A stretch of DNA of 33,430 nucleotides, from NCBI RefSeq assembly GCF_010095445.2, contig NZ_WFGV02000062.1:1-33430 (forward strand), in the 5' to 3' direction. The DNA is from Pseudomonas sp. TNT3. Its GTDB lineage: Bacteria; Pseudomonadota; Gammaproteobacteria; Pseudomonadales; Pseudomonadaceae. The translations under genes and the position numbers were made by a program. Position 1 is the stretch's first letter, and each line of letters begins with the position of its first letter. The notes beneath the pieces were generated by a model, which saw only the letters and a program-made list of their open reading frames with translations, made no database searches and was not told the DNA's origin. Positions 7,119-14,663 of this stretch are shown piece by piece.

Positions 7119-7904
7119 TCAATCCTGCAACGCCTTATGCGCCGTCTCCCGGCTCGCCAGCATCGCAACCAACGCCACCGCTGCCGCGGCCAACAAATAC
7201 CAGGCCGGTGCCATCTTGTTCCCGGTCATTTGAATCAACCACGTCGCAATAAACGGGGCCGTCCCGCCAAACACCGCATTCGCAATGTTGAAGCTGAAAG
7301 CAAACCCGCTGAAACGCACGCGCGTGGGGAAGATCTCGGCGAGGAAGCATGGCAAGGTGCCGTCGTTCATGGCCAGGATCGCGCCGAAGGCAATCTGGAT
7401 CATCAGAATCACCAGCAGCGGCTGATGTTCGAGCATGCCGAACAGCGGGAACGTCAGCACCAGAAACAACACCGACGCCGTCAGCAGCATGGTTTTGCGC
7501 CCGAAGCGGTCCGACAGTTTGCCCATCAGGAAAATCAGCCCGATGTAGGTCGCCAGCGACACCGTCGATGCCAGAAACGAGTCGCTCTCGCTCATGCCCA
7601 TCTCGGTCGACAAATAGGTCGGCATGTAGCTGAGCAACAGATAGAAAGCCACGGCGTTCAGGCACGTCACGCCAATCCCGATCATCACGCTGCGCCGGTG
7701 CACCGTCAGCAACGCACTGGCCTTGTCGGTTTGTGGAAAGAAGGTCAGTGCGATGACGGTGGCCAGATAGCCGTAGGCTGCATAGTCGAACCATTCGACG
7801 AAGTTGCCCATGAAACTGGCACTGGCCGCGCGCCGCAAGGCCTTGCGCTCGGACGTCTGTTCACGGGCCTGTTCCAGGGTTGGGTTAAGGCTTGCGGTGC
7901 TCAT
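7119..7904 (-). pseudogene. MHS-type MFS transporter with a large in-frame internal deletion
   Basis: Only 261 residues remain against about 430 for metabolite:H+ symporters. Start 7904 is chosen because GGAGG lies seven bases before it. Residues 28-60 carry TM1 (ASFMGNFVEWFDYAAYGYLA) and FFPQTDK. From residue about 68 (VHRRSVMIGIGVTCLNAVAF) the sequence matches the family from TM7 onward through TM12, including GKLSDRFGRKTM and EIFPTRVR. TM2-TM6, the first GRK loop and the central cytoplasmic loop are missing, with the junction near 7700-7712. The frame is kept, but half a transporter is unlikely to work. It lies downstream of creatinase in the same direction, so it was probably a creatine or related importer. 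The deletion could be real or an assembly error. Confidence 0.85.
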
Positions 7905-8123
7905 CGGGCACCTCCGGGGGGTAGAGGTGCGTTGATCGGGTTGAACCGTCGAGACGTGGGACATGACAAATACCCTCTATTGTTTTACTTGGCAGGGTTA
8001 AGGGTCAGTAAGTGCTGCGCGCTCTTCGACGCGCATGCGTTGTTTTTTTGAAGCCCGAATCAAAAATCCGTGGTGAATCAGCCGCTCTATACGGATCAGT
8101 AACGCTGCGATGAACACCAACCC

Positions 8124-8153
8124 TGTGGCGAGGGAGCAAGCTCCCTCGCCACA
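8124..8153. repeat. Perfect short palindrome downstream of creatinase
   Basis: TGTGGCGAGGGAGC and its exact complement GCTCCCTCGCCACA are separated by two bases. It lies 20 bases beyond the creatinase stop codon. The sequence is a common fluorescens-group intergenic repeat and may act as a terminator or mRNA-end stabiliser. Confidence 0.85.
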
Positions 8154-8173
8154 AAGACTCAGTGAGCGATGTT

Positions 8174-9385
8174 TTACTTGCGAATGATGTTGTGCTCTGG
8201 CCCGTACGGGAACCTGGTGATGTTTTCCCCGCCCTGCTCGTTGACGATCAGGATGTCGTGCTCACGATACCCGCCTGCACCCGGCAGGCCTTCCGGCAGC
8301 ATGATCATCGGCTCGATGGACACCACCATCCCCGGCTCAAGCACCGTGTCGATGTCTTCACGCAACTCCAGCCCGGCTTCGCGGCCGTAGTAATGGCTCA
8401 GCGTGCCGAACGAGTGCCCGTAACCGAAGGTGCGGTATTGCAGCAGGTCGTGTTCGAGGAAAATTTCGTTCAGTTGCAACGCGATATCGCAGCAGCGCAT
8501 GCCTGGCTTGATCAGTTTCAGGCCGACCTCATGCACCTTGACGTTGACCTCCCACAACCGCAGGTGCTCGTCGGAGCAGTGATCCAGGAACAACGTACGT
8601 TCCAGTGCGGTGTAGTAACCGGCGATCATCGGGAAGCAATTGAGGCTGAGAATGTCGCCCTTGTTGACCTTGCGCGAGGTGACCGGGTTATGCGCGCCGT
8701 CGGTGTTGATGCCGGACTGGAACCAGGTCCAGGTGTCCATCAATTCCGAGTCCGGGAAGGTGCGGGCAATCTCGCGCACCATCGCCTGGGTGGCGTGCAG
8801 TGCCACTTCATATTCCGGCACCTGGTCGCGCAGTGCTTCGACGATGGCCGCGCCCCCGATGTCCGCCACGCGAGCACCGTGACGGATGATCGCGTGTTCT
8901 TCAGCAGACTTGATCATGCGCATGCGCATGCAGGGTGCGCCGATGTCCACCAGCTCGGCCTGCGGGTAGCGGCTGGCGAGCTTGTCGCGGTTGAGCAGGT
9001 TCAGGTGATCGAACTCGATTCCTATGCGACCGGCCTTGGGCAGCGCTTGCTGAATGGCGACGAAGTAGTTGTCGCGCTGCCAGTCGGTGTAAACGATGTT
9101 CGCGGTGCCGACGGTCCGGCGCCATGGCTGGCCACCGTCGATGTTGGCGCTGATGGTCACCGCGCTGTCCTGGGTCACCACCAGCGCGTATTGACGACCA
9201 AACGAGCAGTACAGGAAATCGCTGTAATAGTTGATGTTGTGGTACGAAGTGAAGACCGCCGCGTCAATATTATTTTGCGCCAGGTAAGCCCGCAGTTTGG
9301 CCTGACGGTTGGCGTATTCGTGAGCCGAGAACGTCGGGCTCACTTTTTCGCCGTTCTTGATCTGGATGGTTTTCGGCATTTGCAT
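8174..9385 (-). CDS. creA: Creatinase (creatine amidinohydrolase, EC 3.5.3.3)
   Basis: Creatinase hydrolyses creatine to sarcosine and urea in the cytoplasm. Starting at the ATG at 9383-9385 (MQMPKT), the protein is 403 residues, the same length as the Pseudomonas putida enzyme, and it matches that enzyme closely along its whole length. Key positions fall on the known numbering: Phe62 and Arg64 in SFGR and the catalytic His232 in GAHNPVT. The pita-bread fold motifs GYGHSFGTLSHYYGREAG and EPGMVVSIEPM are present. The frame is open 14 codons further upstream, but family length supports this start. The gene is divergent from the ornithine decarboxylase gene and precedes the damaged transporter. 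The enzyme looks intact although its regulator and transporter do not. Confidence 0.96.
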   Translation of the reverse strand: MQMPKTIQIKNGEKVSPTFSAHEYANRQAKLRAYLAQNNIDAAVFTSYHNINYYSDFLYCSFGRQYALVVTQDSAVTISANIDGGQPWRRTVGTANIVYTDWQRDNYFVAIQQALPKAGRIGIEFDHLNLLNRDKLASRYPQAELVDIGAPCMRMRMIKSAEEHAIIRHGARVADIGGAAIVEALRDQVPEYEVALHATQAMVREIARTFPDSELMDTWTWFQSGINTDGAHNPVTSRKVNKGDILSLNCFPMIAGYYTALERTLFLDHCSDEHLRLWEVNVKVHEVGLKLIKPGMRCCDIALQLNEIFLEHDLLQYRTFGYGHSFGTLSHYYGREAGLELREDIDTVLEPGMVVSIEPMIMLPEGLPGAGGYREHDILIVNEQGGENITRFPYGPEHNIIRK

Positions 9386-9746
9386 GTCATAGATCCTTGT
9401 CAGTGATTGAGCGACAGAGGGCGCCACTCTGGTGGGCCGCTGGAGATCATTCGAACAGATGCAAGGACAGGTTTTTTGCGCGAATCCGACCTGTAGTTGG
9501 TCAGATCCGCTGTAGTCATGCGCACATGTTCAAGGGGGTGCGCGCGCCCCGCGTCAATCAGAGGCCGGTTTTCAACCCGTCGTCAGTCGTCGACTCCAGA
9601 TTGTCCGAACCCACCTTCCAAATTGGTCAATCACGTCTATAACCAGTGTTGGCATGATTTGGATCAGGGTGTTTTCATCGATCCCTGAGTAAATTGATCG
9701 CTTGAAAAACAGCGGACAAGTGACTGTCCGCCAGGAGAATTTGCGC
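9386..9746. other. Divergent control region between creatinase and ornithine decarboxylase
   Basis: This 361-base gap must hold the promoters of both divergent genes. I see a stem-loop (9712-9731) directly before the decarboxylase ribosome site. I see no clear sigma-70 pair or regulator site that I can defend. No gene-like ORF is present. Confidence 0.6.
9712..9731 (+). promoter_or_regulatory. Leader stem-loop abutting the speC ribosome binding site
   Basis: GCGGACA (9712-9718) pairs perfectly with TGTCCGC (9725-9731) around a six-base loop. The Shine-Dalgarno AGGAGA starts at 9733. The position suggests an effect on translation or mRNA stability, but this is inference from position only. 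Confidence 0.45.
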
Positions 9747-11930
9747 ATGAAAATCTTGAAGATAGCTGCCAGTGATACCGCCATCGATTGTTTTCAGACC
9801 TACAGGGAGGTGGTACCCATCAGTCAGACCGACTACACCGACATCGCGGTTGCGGTGTTCTCGGTCGAAGACGTGATGGCAGGCGCTCTGGAATCGCTCC
9901 AGCGCACGGGTTTCGATATTCCGATTTTCCTTGCGACCTCCCCCGGCACCGGCAACCGCGCACGCGACGTCTATAAGCACCTGGAAGACGTACTGCTGCA
10001 GGTCAACGGTATTTTTGACCGTTCACGCAACAACGTCGAATACCATGGCCACCAGCTCGAGACCGCCGCGAAGGCCTACGAAGAGAGCCTGCTGCCGCCG
10101 TTCTTCGACGCCGTCAAGCGCTACACCGAATCGGCGAACGTGACGTTCGCTTGCCCTGGCCACCAGGGCGGTCAGTTTTTCCGCAAACACCCGGCGGGTC
10201 GGCAGTTCTTCGACTTCTTTGGCGAAACCCTGTTTCGCGCCGACATGTGCAACGCTGACGTCAAGCTGGGCGATCTGTTGATCCATGAAGGCCCGGCGCT
10301 GCTGGCGCAGAAACATGCGGCCAAAGTATTCAACGCGGACAAGACCTACTTCGTACTCAACGGCACCTCGGCCTCCAACAAGGTGGTTACCAACGCACTG
10401 CTGACGCCTGGCGACCTGGTGCTGTTCGACCGCAACAACCACAAGTCCAACCACCAGGGTGCCTTGATCCAGGCAGGCGCTACGCCGGTGTACCTGGAAA
10501 CCGCGCGCAACCCCTATGGCTTCATCGGTGGCATCGACGCCCACTGTTTTGAAGAAGAATACCTGCGCGAATTGATCGCTGAAGTGGCGCCGGACAAGGC
10601 CCAACAACCGCGTCCGTTCCGCCTGGCGATCATTCAACTCGGCACCTATGACGGCACTGTCTATAACGCCCGTCAGGTGGTCGATCGCATTGGCAAGTTG
10701 TGCGATTACATCCTGTTTGACTCGGCGTGGGTGGGCTACGAACAGTTCATCCCGATGATGAAAGACTGCTCGCCACTGCTGCTGGACCTGCACGCGGACG
10801 ACCCGGGCATCTTCGTGACCCAATCGGTGCACAAGCAGCAGGCCGGCTTCTCCCAGGCTTCGCAGGTGCACAAAAAAGACCGCCACATCAAAGGACAAGC
10901 CCGCTACTGCAACCACGCACAATTGAACAACGCGTTCATGTCCCAGGCATCCACCAGTCCGTTCTATCCGATTTTCGCCTCGCTGGACGTGAACGCGCGA
11001 ATCCACTCGGGCCGCAGTGGCCTGAAGCTGTGGGATGACTGCGTGAAATTCGGCATCGACGCACGCAAGTTGATCCTGGAAGCCTGCACCATGGTCCGCC
11101 CGTTCGTGCCCGCGACCATCGAAGGCCGAGCGTGGGAGGATTACCCCACTGAAGAAATCGCCAATGACCTGCGGTTTTTCGAGTTTCATCCCAAGGATCG
11201 CTGGCATGCCTTCCAGGGCTACGGGGAAAAGCAGTACTTCGTTGACCCGTGCAAATTGCTGTTCACCACCCCTGGCATCGATCCGGTGGATGGCAGTTAC
11301 ACCGACTTCGGCATTCATGCCGGCATTCTCGCCAACTTCCTGCGCGAGAACGGCATCGTTCCGGAAAAGTGCGACCTGAACTCGATTCTGTTCCTGCTGA
11401 CCCCGGCTGAAGACTGGGCAAAAATGACCCACCTCGCCGCGCAAATCGCGCGTTTCGAACGCTTCGTCAATGACAACGCTCCGATGAGCCGCGTATTGCC
11501 GGCCATCTATGCGCGTTACGAAGCGCGCTATCGCAACTACACCATTCGCCAGCTCTGCCAGGAGATGCACGACCTCTACCGCAATCACAATGTGCAGCAG
11601 TTGCAGAAACAGATGTTCCGCAAGGAACACTTCCCGAAAAAGGCCATGAACCCCCAGGCTGCGCAGTTCGAATTCATTAGGGGCAACATCGAGTTGGTGG
11701 CGCTGGCCGATGCCGATGGACGCATCGCCGCCGAAGGTGCGCTGCCCTACCCGCCGGGCGTGCTCTGCGTCGTGCCGGGGGAAATTTGGGGCGGCGCGGT
11801 GCTCAAGTACTTCCTGGCGCTGGAAGAAGGGATTAACGCGTTGCCAGGTTTTACCCCGGAACTTCAAGGCGTTTACTTGAAGGAAGTTGAAGGGCGTATC
11901 CGTGCGTATGGGTACGTGATCAAGAACTGA
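9747..11930 (+). CDS. speC: Ornithine decarboxylase, SpeC/SpeF type (PLP-dependent)
   Basis: The enzyme converts ornithine to putrescine, a polyamine precursor. The 727-residue protein matches the E. coli SpeC type from end to end: an N-terminal response-regulator-like wing domain (about 1-105), the fold-type I PLP core (FACPGHQGGQFFRKHPAG, LNGTSASNKVV, FDSAWVGYEQF), the PLP lysine Lys363 in SVHKQQAGFSQ, and the C-terminal domain ending in GYVIKN. Start 9747 is preferred over an upstream frame opening at 9702 because AGGAGA lies just before it and MKILKIAASD aligns with the SpeC start. Pseudomonads often carry a different, eukaryote-like short ornithine decarboxylase, so this long form may be an additional enzyme. 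Substrate preference for ornithine over lysine is inferred from similarity. Confidence 0.94.
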   Translation: MKILKIAASDTAIDCFQTYREVVPISQTDYTDIAVAVFSVEDVMAGALESLQRTGFDIPIFLATSPGTGNRARDVYKHLEDVLLQVNGIFDRSRNNVEYHGHQLETAAKAYEESLLPPFFDAVKRYTESANVTFACPGHQGGQFFRKHPAGRQFFDFFGETLFRADMCNADVKLGDLLIHEGPALLAQKHAAKVFNADKTYFVLNGTSASNKVVTNALLTPGDLVLFDRNNHKSNHQGALIQAGATPVYLETARNPYGFIGGIDAHCFEEEYLRELIAEVAPDKAQQPRPFRLAIIQLGTYDGTVYNARQVVDRIGKLCDYILFDSAWVGYEQFIPMMKDCSPLLLDLHADDPGIFVTQSVHKQQAGFSQASQVHKKDRHIKGQARYCNHAQLNNAFMSQASTSPFYPIFASLDVNARIHSGRSGLKLWDDCVKFGIDARKLILEACTMVRPFVPATIEGRAWEDYPTEEIANDLRFFEFHPKDRWHAFQGYGEKQYFVDPCKLLFTTPGIDPVDGSYTDFGIHAGILANFLRENGIVPEKCDLNSILFLLTPAEDWAKMTHLAAQIARFERFVNDNAPMSRVLPAIYARYEARYRNYTIRQLCQEMHDLYRNHNVQQLQKQMFRKEHFPKKAMNPQAAQFEFIRGNIELVALADADGRIAAEGALPYPPGVLCVVPGEIWGGAVLKYFLALEEGINALPGFTPELQGVYLKEVEGRIRAYGYVIKN

Positions 11931-11943
11931 CGCGAGTTAATGC

Positions 11944-11981
11944 GTGGCCAGGTCGCCTTATTTAATCGCGACCTGAGCCAC
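11944..11981. terminator. Stem-loop between convergent speC and the downstream gene
   Basis: GTGGC-CAGGTCGC (11944-11956) pairs with GCGACCTG-a-GCCAC (11968-11981), about 13 bp with one bulged A. It contains the stop codon of the leftward gene ending at 11958 and starts 14 bases after the speC stop. There is no T run, so termination is only likely. Confidence 0.5.
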
Positions 11982-12626
11982 ATCACTCGCGCTCACCAAC
12001 GCCTTGAGCGAGGTATCGAACTGCTTCAAGGCGGTCATTTGCAACTCGGTTTGCTGATCGATTTGCGCTGCAATCTCCGGCGCCGCTTTGCCGTGAACCC
12101 AAAGCGAAGGCATCTGCTTTTCCCGTGAGCCTTCGGCCTGGCCGATGTACTGCAGATTCGAGTCATAGAACTTCGCCAGGAATCGCGCTTGCACCTGCGG
12201 ATTGCGCTTGGACACCAGGCGGCTGTACGAATCCAGCATCACCACCACGTCCGGATGAGCTTGCACGACCGCGTCCAGGCTGTCATAGACCTTGACCGAT
12301 GCGAACTCCTTCTGCAACGACCCCATCAACCAGTCAATCGCCATGGTCGGCTCGGAGCTTCTGACGAACGCGCTGCTGATACGCGAGTCGAGCTGAGGGT
12401 TCCTCGCGCCATTCACCGCGACCGCGTGGTACTGCTCCAGGTATTCGATCGTGTTGAGGGTGTTTTCGCTGTAAATCACCCCGACCGACCGGGCATGACG
12501 CAGATCGGCTGAGCTGTTCGCAACAGGGAGAAAGTGGCAGGACCGGTCGGCGGCGTAGGCAGGCGCAGTGGCAGCGAGGCTGCCCGTGAGAACGGCGGCA
12601 ATGGCCAGCAGGGAAGAGAGTCTCAT
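11958..12626 (-). CDS. Exported protein of unknown function
   Basis: This 222-residue protein has a clear Sec signal peptide (residues 1-25, ending APAYA-A) and no later membrane segment, so it is probably periplasmic. AAGGAA precedes the ATG. The mature part has GVIYSENTLNTIEYLEQYHAVAVNG, then AIDWLMGSLQKEFASVKVYDSL and HPDVVVMLDSYSRL. This alternating alpha/beta pattern hints at a small lipoprotein-like or binding fold. Only one Cys is visible in the mature part and there is no lipobox. I do not recognise the family. It is convergent with the ornithine decarboxylase gene and shares a stem-loop with it. Nothing in the context indicates a function. Confidence 0.85.
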   Translation of the reverse strand: MRLSSLLAIAAVLTGSLAATAPAYAADRSCHFLPVANSSADLRHARSVGVIYSENTLNTIEYLEQYHAVAVNGARNPQLDSRISSAFVRSSEPTMAIDWLMGSLQKEFASVKVYDSLDAVVQAHPDVVVMLDSYSRLVSKRNPQVQARFLAKFYDSNLQYIGQAEGSREKQMPSLWVHGKAAPEIAAQIDQQTELQMTALKQFDTSLKALVSASDVAQVAIK

Positions 12627-12757
12627 CGCACAGGTTCCTTCAAAGGCGAGTTCGGTATGTGGTTATCTTCCTCTCTTGATGGAAATACTGAAGATGCATT
12701 TCTTGATGGTGGTTATCGATTAAACGAATGGTTGGGTGTCCGTGTATCAGCCAGGAT

Positions 12758-12842
12758 CCCTGTAGGAGCTGCCGCAGGCTGCGATCTTTTGACTGTGATT
12801 CTAAAGATCAAAAGATCGCAGCCTGCGGCAGCTCCTACAGGG
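12758..12842. repeat. Long perfect palindrome (35-bp arms)
   Basis: Arm 12758-12792 (beginning CCCTGTAGGAGCTGCCGCAG and running through GGCTGCGATCTTTTGA) is the exact reverse complement of 12808-12842, with a 15-base loop. It belongs to a fluorescens-group intergenic repeat family and shares its core with the repeat at 898-1044. Confidence 0.92.
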
Positions 12843-12871
12843 CTGGTGTTCGCAACAGGGGCGTAGCGCAA

Positions 12872-13339
12872 TTACAAAATCCTTTTCACCATCGGCACGC
12901 ACGCCAGTTGCAGCCCCGACGGTGACTGGTAAATCGCAACCTGCTCTCCCACGTAGCCGCATCGCCGGTAGAAGTCAGCCGCGTTCAACGTAGCGTCCAG
13001 GATGACGTCATCCAGCCCCAACTCCCGAGCCAGGGACTCCAGGAAATCAAGCATCCGCTTGCCAATGCCCTGCTGCATGAACCCCGGAAGCACAAAGATC
13101 GCGCCGATTTCCTTGTGCTTCAGGTCAAGCATTCCCGTTGCTACCGGCTCGCCCTCGATGCACCCCAGATAGAAGTGCTTTTCCATCAGGTCGCAATAGC
13201 CGTCCTCGGCCTTCCCGGCTGTCCAGGCCTGCATTTGTTCCGGGGTATACGCGCCGATGCATTGATGCCGTATCGCTTTGAGGCGAATGTCGAAGGCTGT
13301 CACGCAGTCGTCGTACCGGGCTCGTTTGATGTCCAACAT
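12872..13339 (-). CDS. GNAT-family N-acetyltransferase
   Basis: This 155-residue protein contains the GNAT acetyl-CoA binding region: IGAIFVLPGFMQQGIGKRML, where the Q-x-x-G-I-G-K pattern binds the pyrophosphate. It is followed by LDATLNAADFYRRCGYV, the usual motif B. The start at 13339 (MLDIKRARYDD) is chosen because GGAG lies six bases ahead of it, whereas the ATG at 13351 has no ribosome site. The substrate (small molecule or protein amino group) cannot be told from sequence. It appears to be transcribed alone, with a terminator for the upstream gene on its 5' side and a REP palindrome downstream. Confidence 0.9.
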   Translation of the reverse strand: MLDIKRARYDDCVTAFDIRLKAIRHQCIGAYTPEQMQAWTAGKAEDGYCDLMEKHFYLGCIEGEPVATGMLDLKHKEIGAIFVLPGFMQQGIGKRMLDFLESLARELGLDDVILDATLNAADFYRRCGYVGEQVAIYQSPSGLQLACVPMVKRIL

Positions 13340-13373
13340 TTCGATCTCCATCAGCCAGTGGCGGACGGCGCAT

Positions 13374-13404
13374 TAAAAAGCCCCGTCCATTTCTGGCGGG
13401 GCCT
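13374..13404 (-). terminator. Terminator hairpin on the minus strand
   Basis: Read on the minus strand, GCCCCG (13402-13397) pairs with CGGGGC (13385-13380) and is followed by five T (13379-13375). It would end transcription from the gene stopping at 13536, before the acetyltransferase gene. Confidence 0.7.
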
Positions 13405-13535
13405 TTGGGTTACTACGTCAGTTAACAAGCACGCATGAACTCATGGTCCGCCAGAGGCAGTCATGGAAGTGCACATCATGTTCATGCTGAGTGTGTCGTT
13501 CATGGTTCGATAGTGTTGTTTGGCGCGCTGGATTG

Positions 13536-14450
13536 TCAATCCTGCAACACCGGGACAGGCTCGGCGCGGCTGGACGCCGCGTCATCCAGAATCGCGTCCA
13601 GGGTGGCGAGGAACAGGTCGTGGCTCAGAATCCCGGTGCAGACTGTCGACAGCACTTCATTCCCTGCCTCGTCCTTGATCACCACCAATTCACTCCACGC
13701 ACTCAAATCCACGGTGCGCAAACTCGACATCGGCACCTTGCGACCCTGCACCTCCAGGAACTCGCGCGTCATCAAGATTGGCTGCGTTTCCACATCAAGG
13801 AAATTGCCTTTCATGCGCTTGCCCCATACCGCACTGCTCGGTACGTACTTGAAAGTCACCACCCCGCCGCCTTCCAGAGTCTGCATGACGGCAGGGAGGC
13901 GTTCGCGCACATGCAGCTCGCGCACCCGCTGCTGGAAGTCTAGAAAACCCTTGAGGGAATGAATGACCCGGTGAAACGGCTCGTTTGCATTGCGCCGGTA
14001 CGCCAGGTTGGTGATCAGGCCGCTGATCGCCGCCTGCCCGGAGCTGAAGAGATAAAGGTCTTCGATCTGAACAAAAGGAACGTAGTCCTTCTTCGCACCG
14101 ATGATGTGCGCGATGCCATGTTCGTAGACTTCATAGCTGCCCTGACGTAAGCGCTTTTGCCAGACAAACAGACCAAAAAGGCCCGCGGCGATGACCGCCA
14201 GGAATGCGCTGGCGAAATAGATCATCATTTGCGGGCTGGAGAAATCCAGGTGGGTGCCGCGGCTGGAGGTCACACTCACAGGTCCGGAACTGCCTGCAGG
14301 CAGAATCGTGCTCAGGTACAGCACGAAACACGCCATGCCCAGCATGACAAGACCGACGACCAGGATGAAAATCGGGAAACCCTTGCCATGGCGGAAGGAC
14401 GCTATTAACGCACCGGTGGCCGGTGTAGACGCAGATGAGGATTGCTGCAT
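13536..14450 (-). CDS. Two-TM membrane protein, possibly DUF6585
   Basis: This 304-residue protein starts at the ATG at 14448-14450 (MQQSSSAS), with AAGGAAG upstream; an ATG at 14495 has no ribosome site. Two transmembrane helices lie near residues 25-50 (FPIFILVVGLVMLGMACFVLYLSTIL) and 75-97 (MMIYFASAFLAVIAAGLFGLFVW), joined by a roughly 25-residue loop. The C-terminal 200 residues are soluble: YEVYEHGIAHI, DLYLFSSGQ, a helical DFQQRVRELHVRERL and a beta-rich KVPMSSLRTVDLS segment, resembling PH-like membrane-protein domains. I think it belongs to the DUF6585 type but am not sure. Role unknown. It is monocistronic. Confidence 0.8.
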   Translation of the reverse strand: MQQSSSASTPATGALIASFRHGKGFPIFILVVGLVMLGMACFVLYLSTILPAGSSGPVSVTSSRGTHLDFSSPQMMIYFASAFLAVIAAGLFGLFVWQKRLRQGSYEVYEHGIAHIIGAKKDYVPFVQIEDLYLFSSGQAAISGLITNLAYRRNANEPFHRVIHSLKGFLDFQQRVRELHVRERLPAVMQTLEGGGVVTFKYVPSSAVWGKRMKGNFLDVETQPILMTREFLEVQGRKVPMSSLRTVDLSAWSELVVIKDEAGNEVLSTVCTGILSHDLFLATLDAILDDAASSRAEPVPVLQD

Positions 14451-14631
14451 GAGGTTCTTGCTTCCTTGTAAGAGAGAGTCGAGACGCGCCGCCATCCAGG
14501 CTGGCTTCGCCGATGAACGCGGCGTCGATTGGGGTGTTATCTGACTGAAGTCCAGTCATCCCGGGGTGGGCACTGTTTTGAGTAGGGTGGACCGTATTCG
14601 TTCATAACGGGGTACCGATCGACGCAGCAGA

Positions 14632-14657
14632 GGCCCTCTCCCTCGCGAGAGAGGGCC
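14632..14657 (-). terminator. GC-rich hairpin after the MHS transporter
   Basis: GGCCCTCTC (14632-14640) pairs exactly with GAGAGGGCC (14649-14657) around CCTCGCGA. It lies six bases beyond the transporter stop codon on the minus strand but lacks a T run. Confidence 0.55.
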
Positions 14658-14663
14658 CGGCCG

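Noticed and set aside
8162..9406. 414-codon open frame antisense to creatinase
   Set aside because: Creatinase on the other strand matches its family at every key residue; this frame is a composition artefact.
10023..11867. 614-codon open frame antisense to the ornithine decarboxylase gene
   Set aside because: It lies fully opposite a textbook SpeC gene, is rich in Arg/Val/Gln as high-G+C shadow frames are, and has no recognisable motif.
13405..13535. tRNA or small-RNA gene beside the minus-strand terminator
   Set aside because: No cloverleaf or conserved T-loop arrangement; the hairpin is explained as the terminator of the gene ending at 13536.
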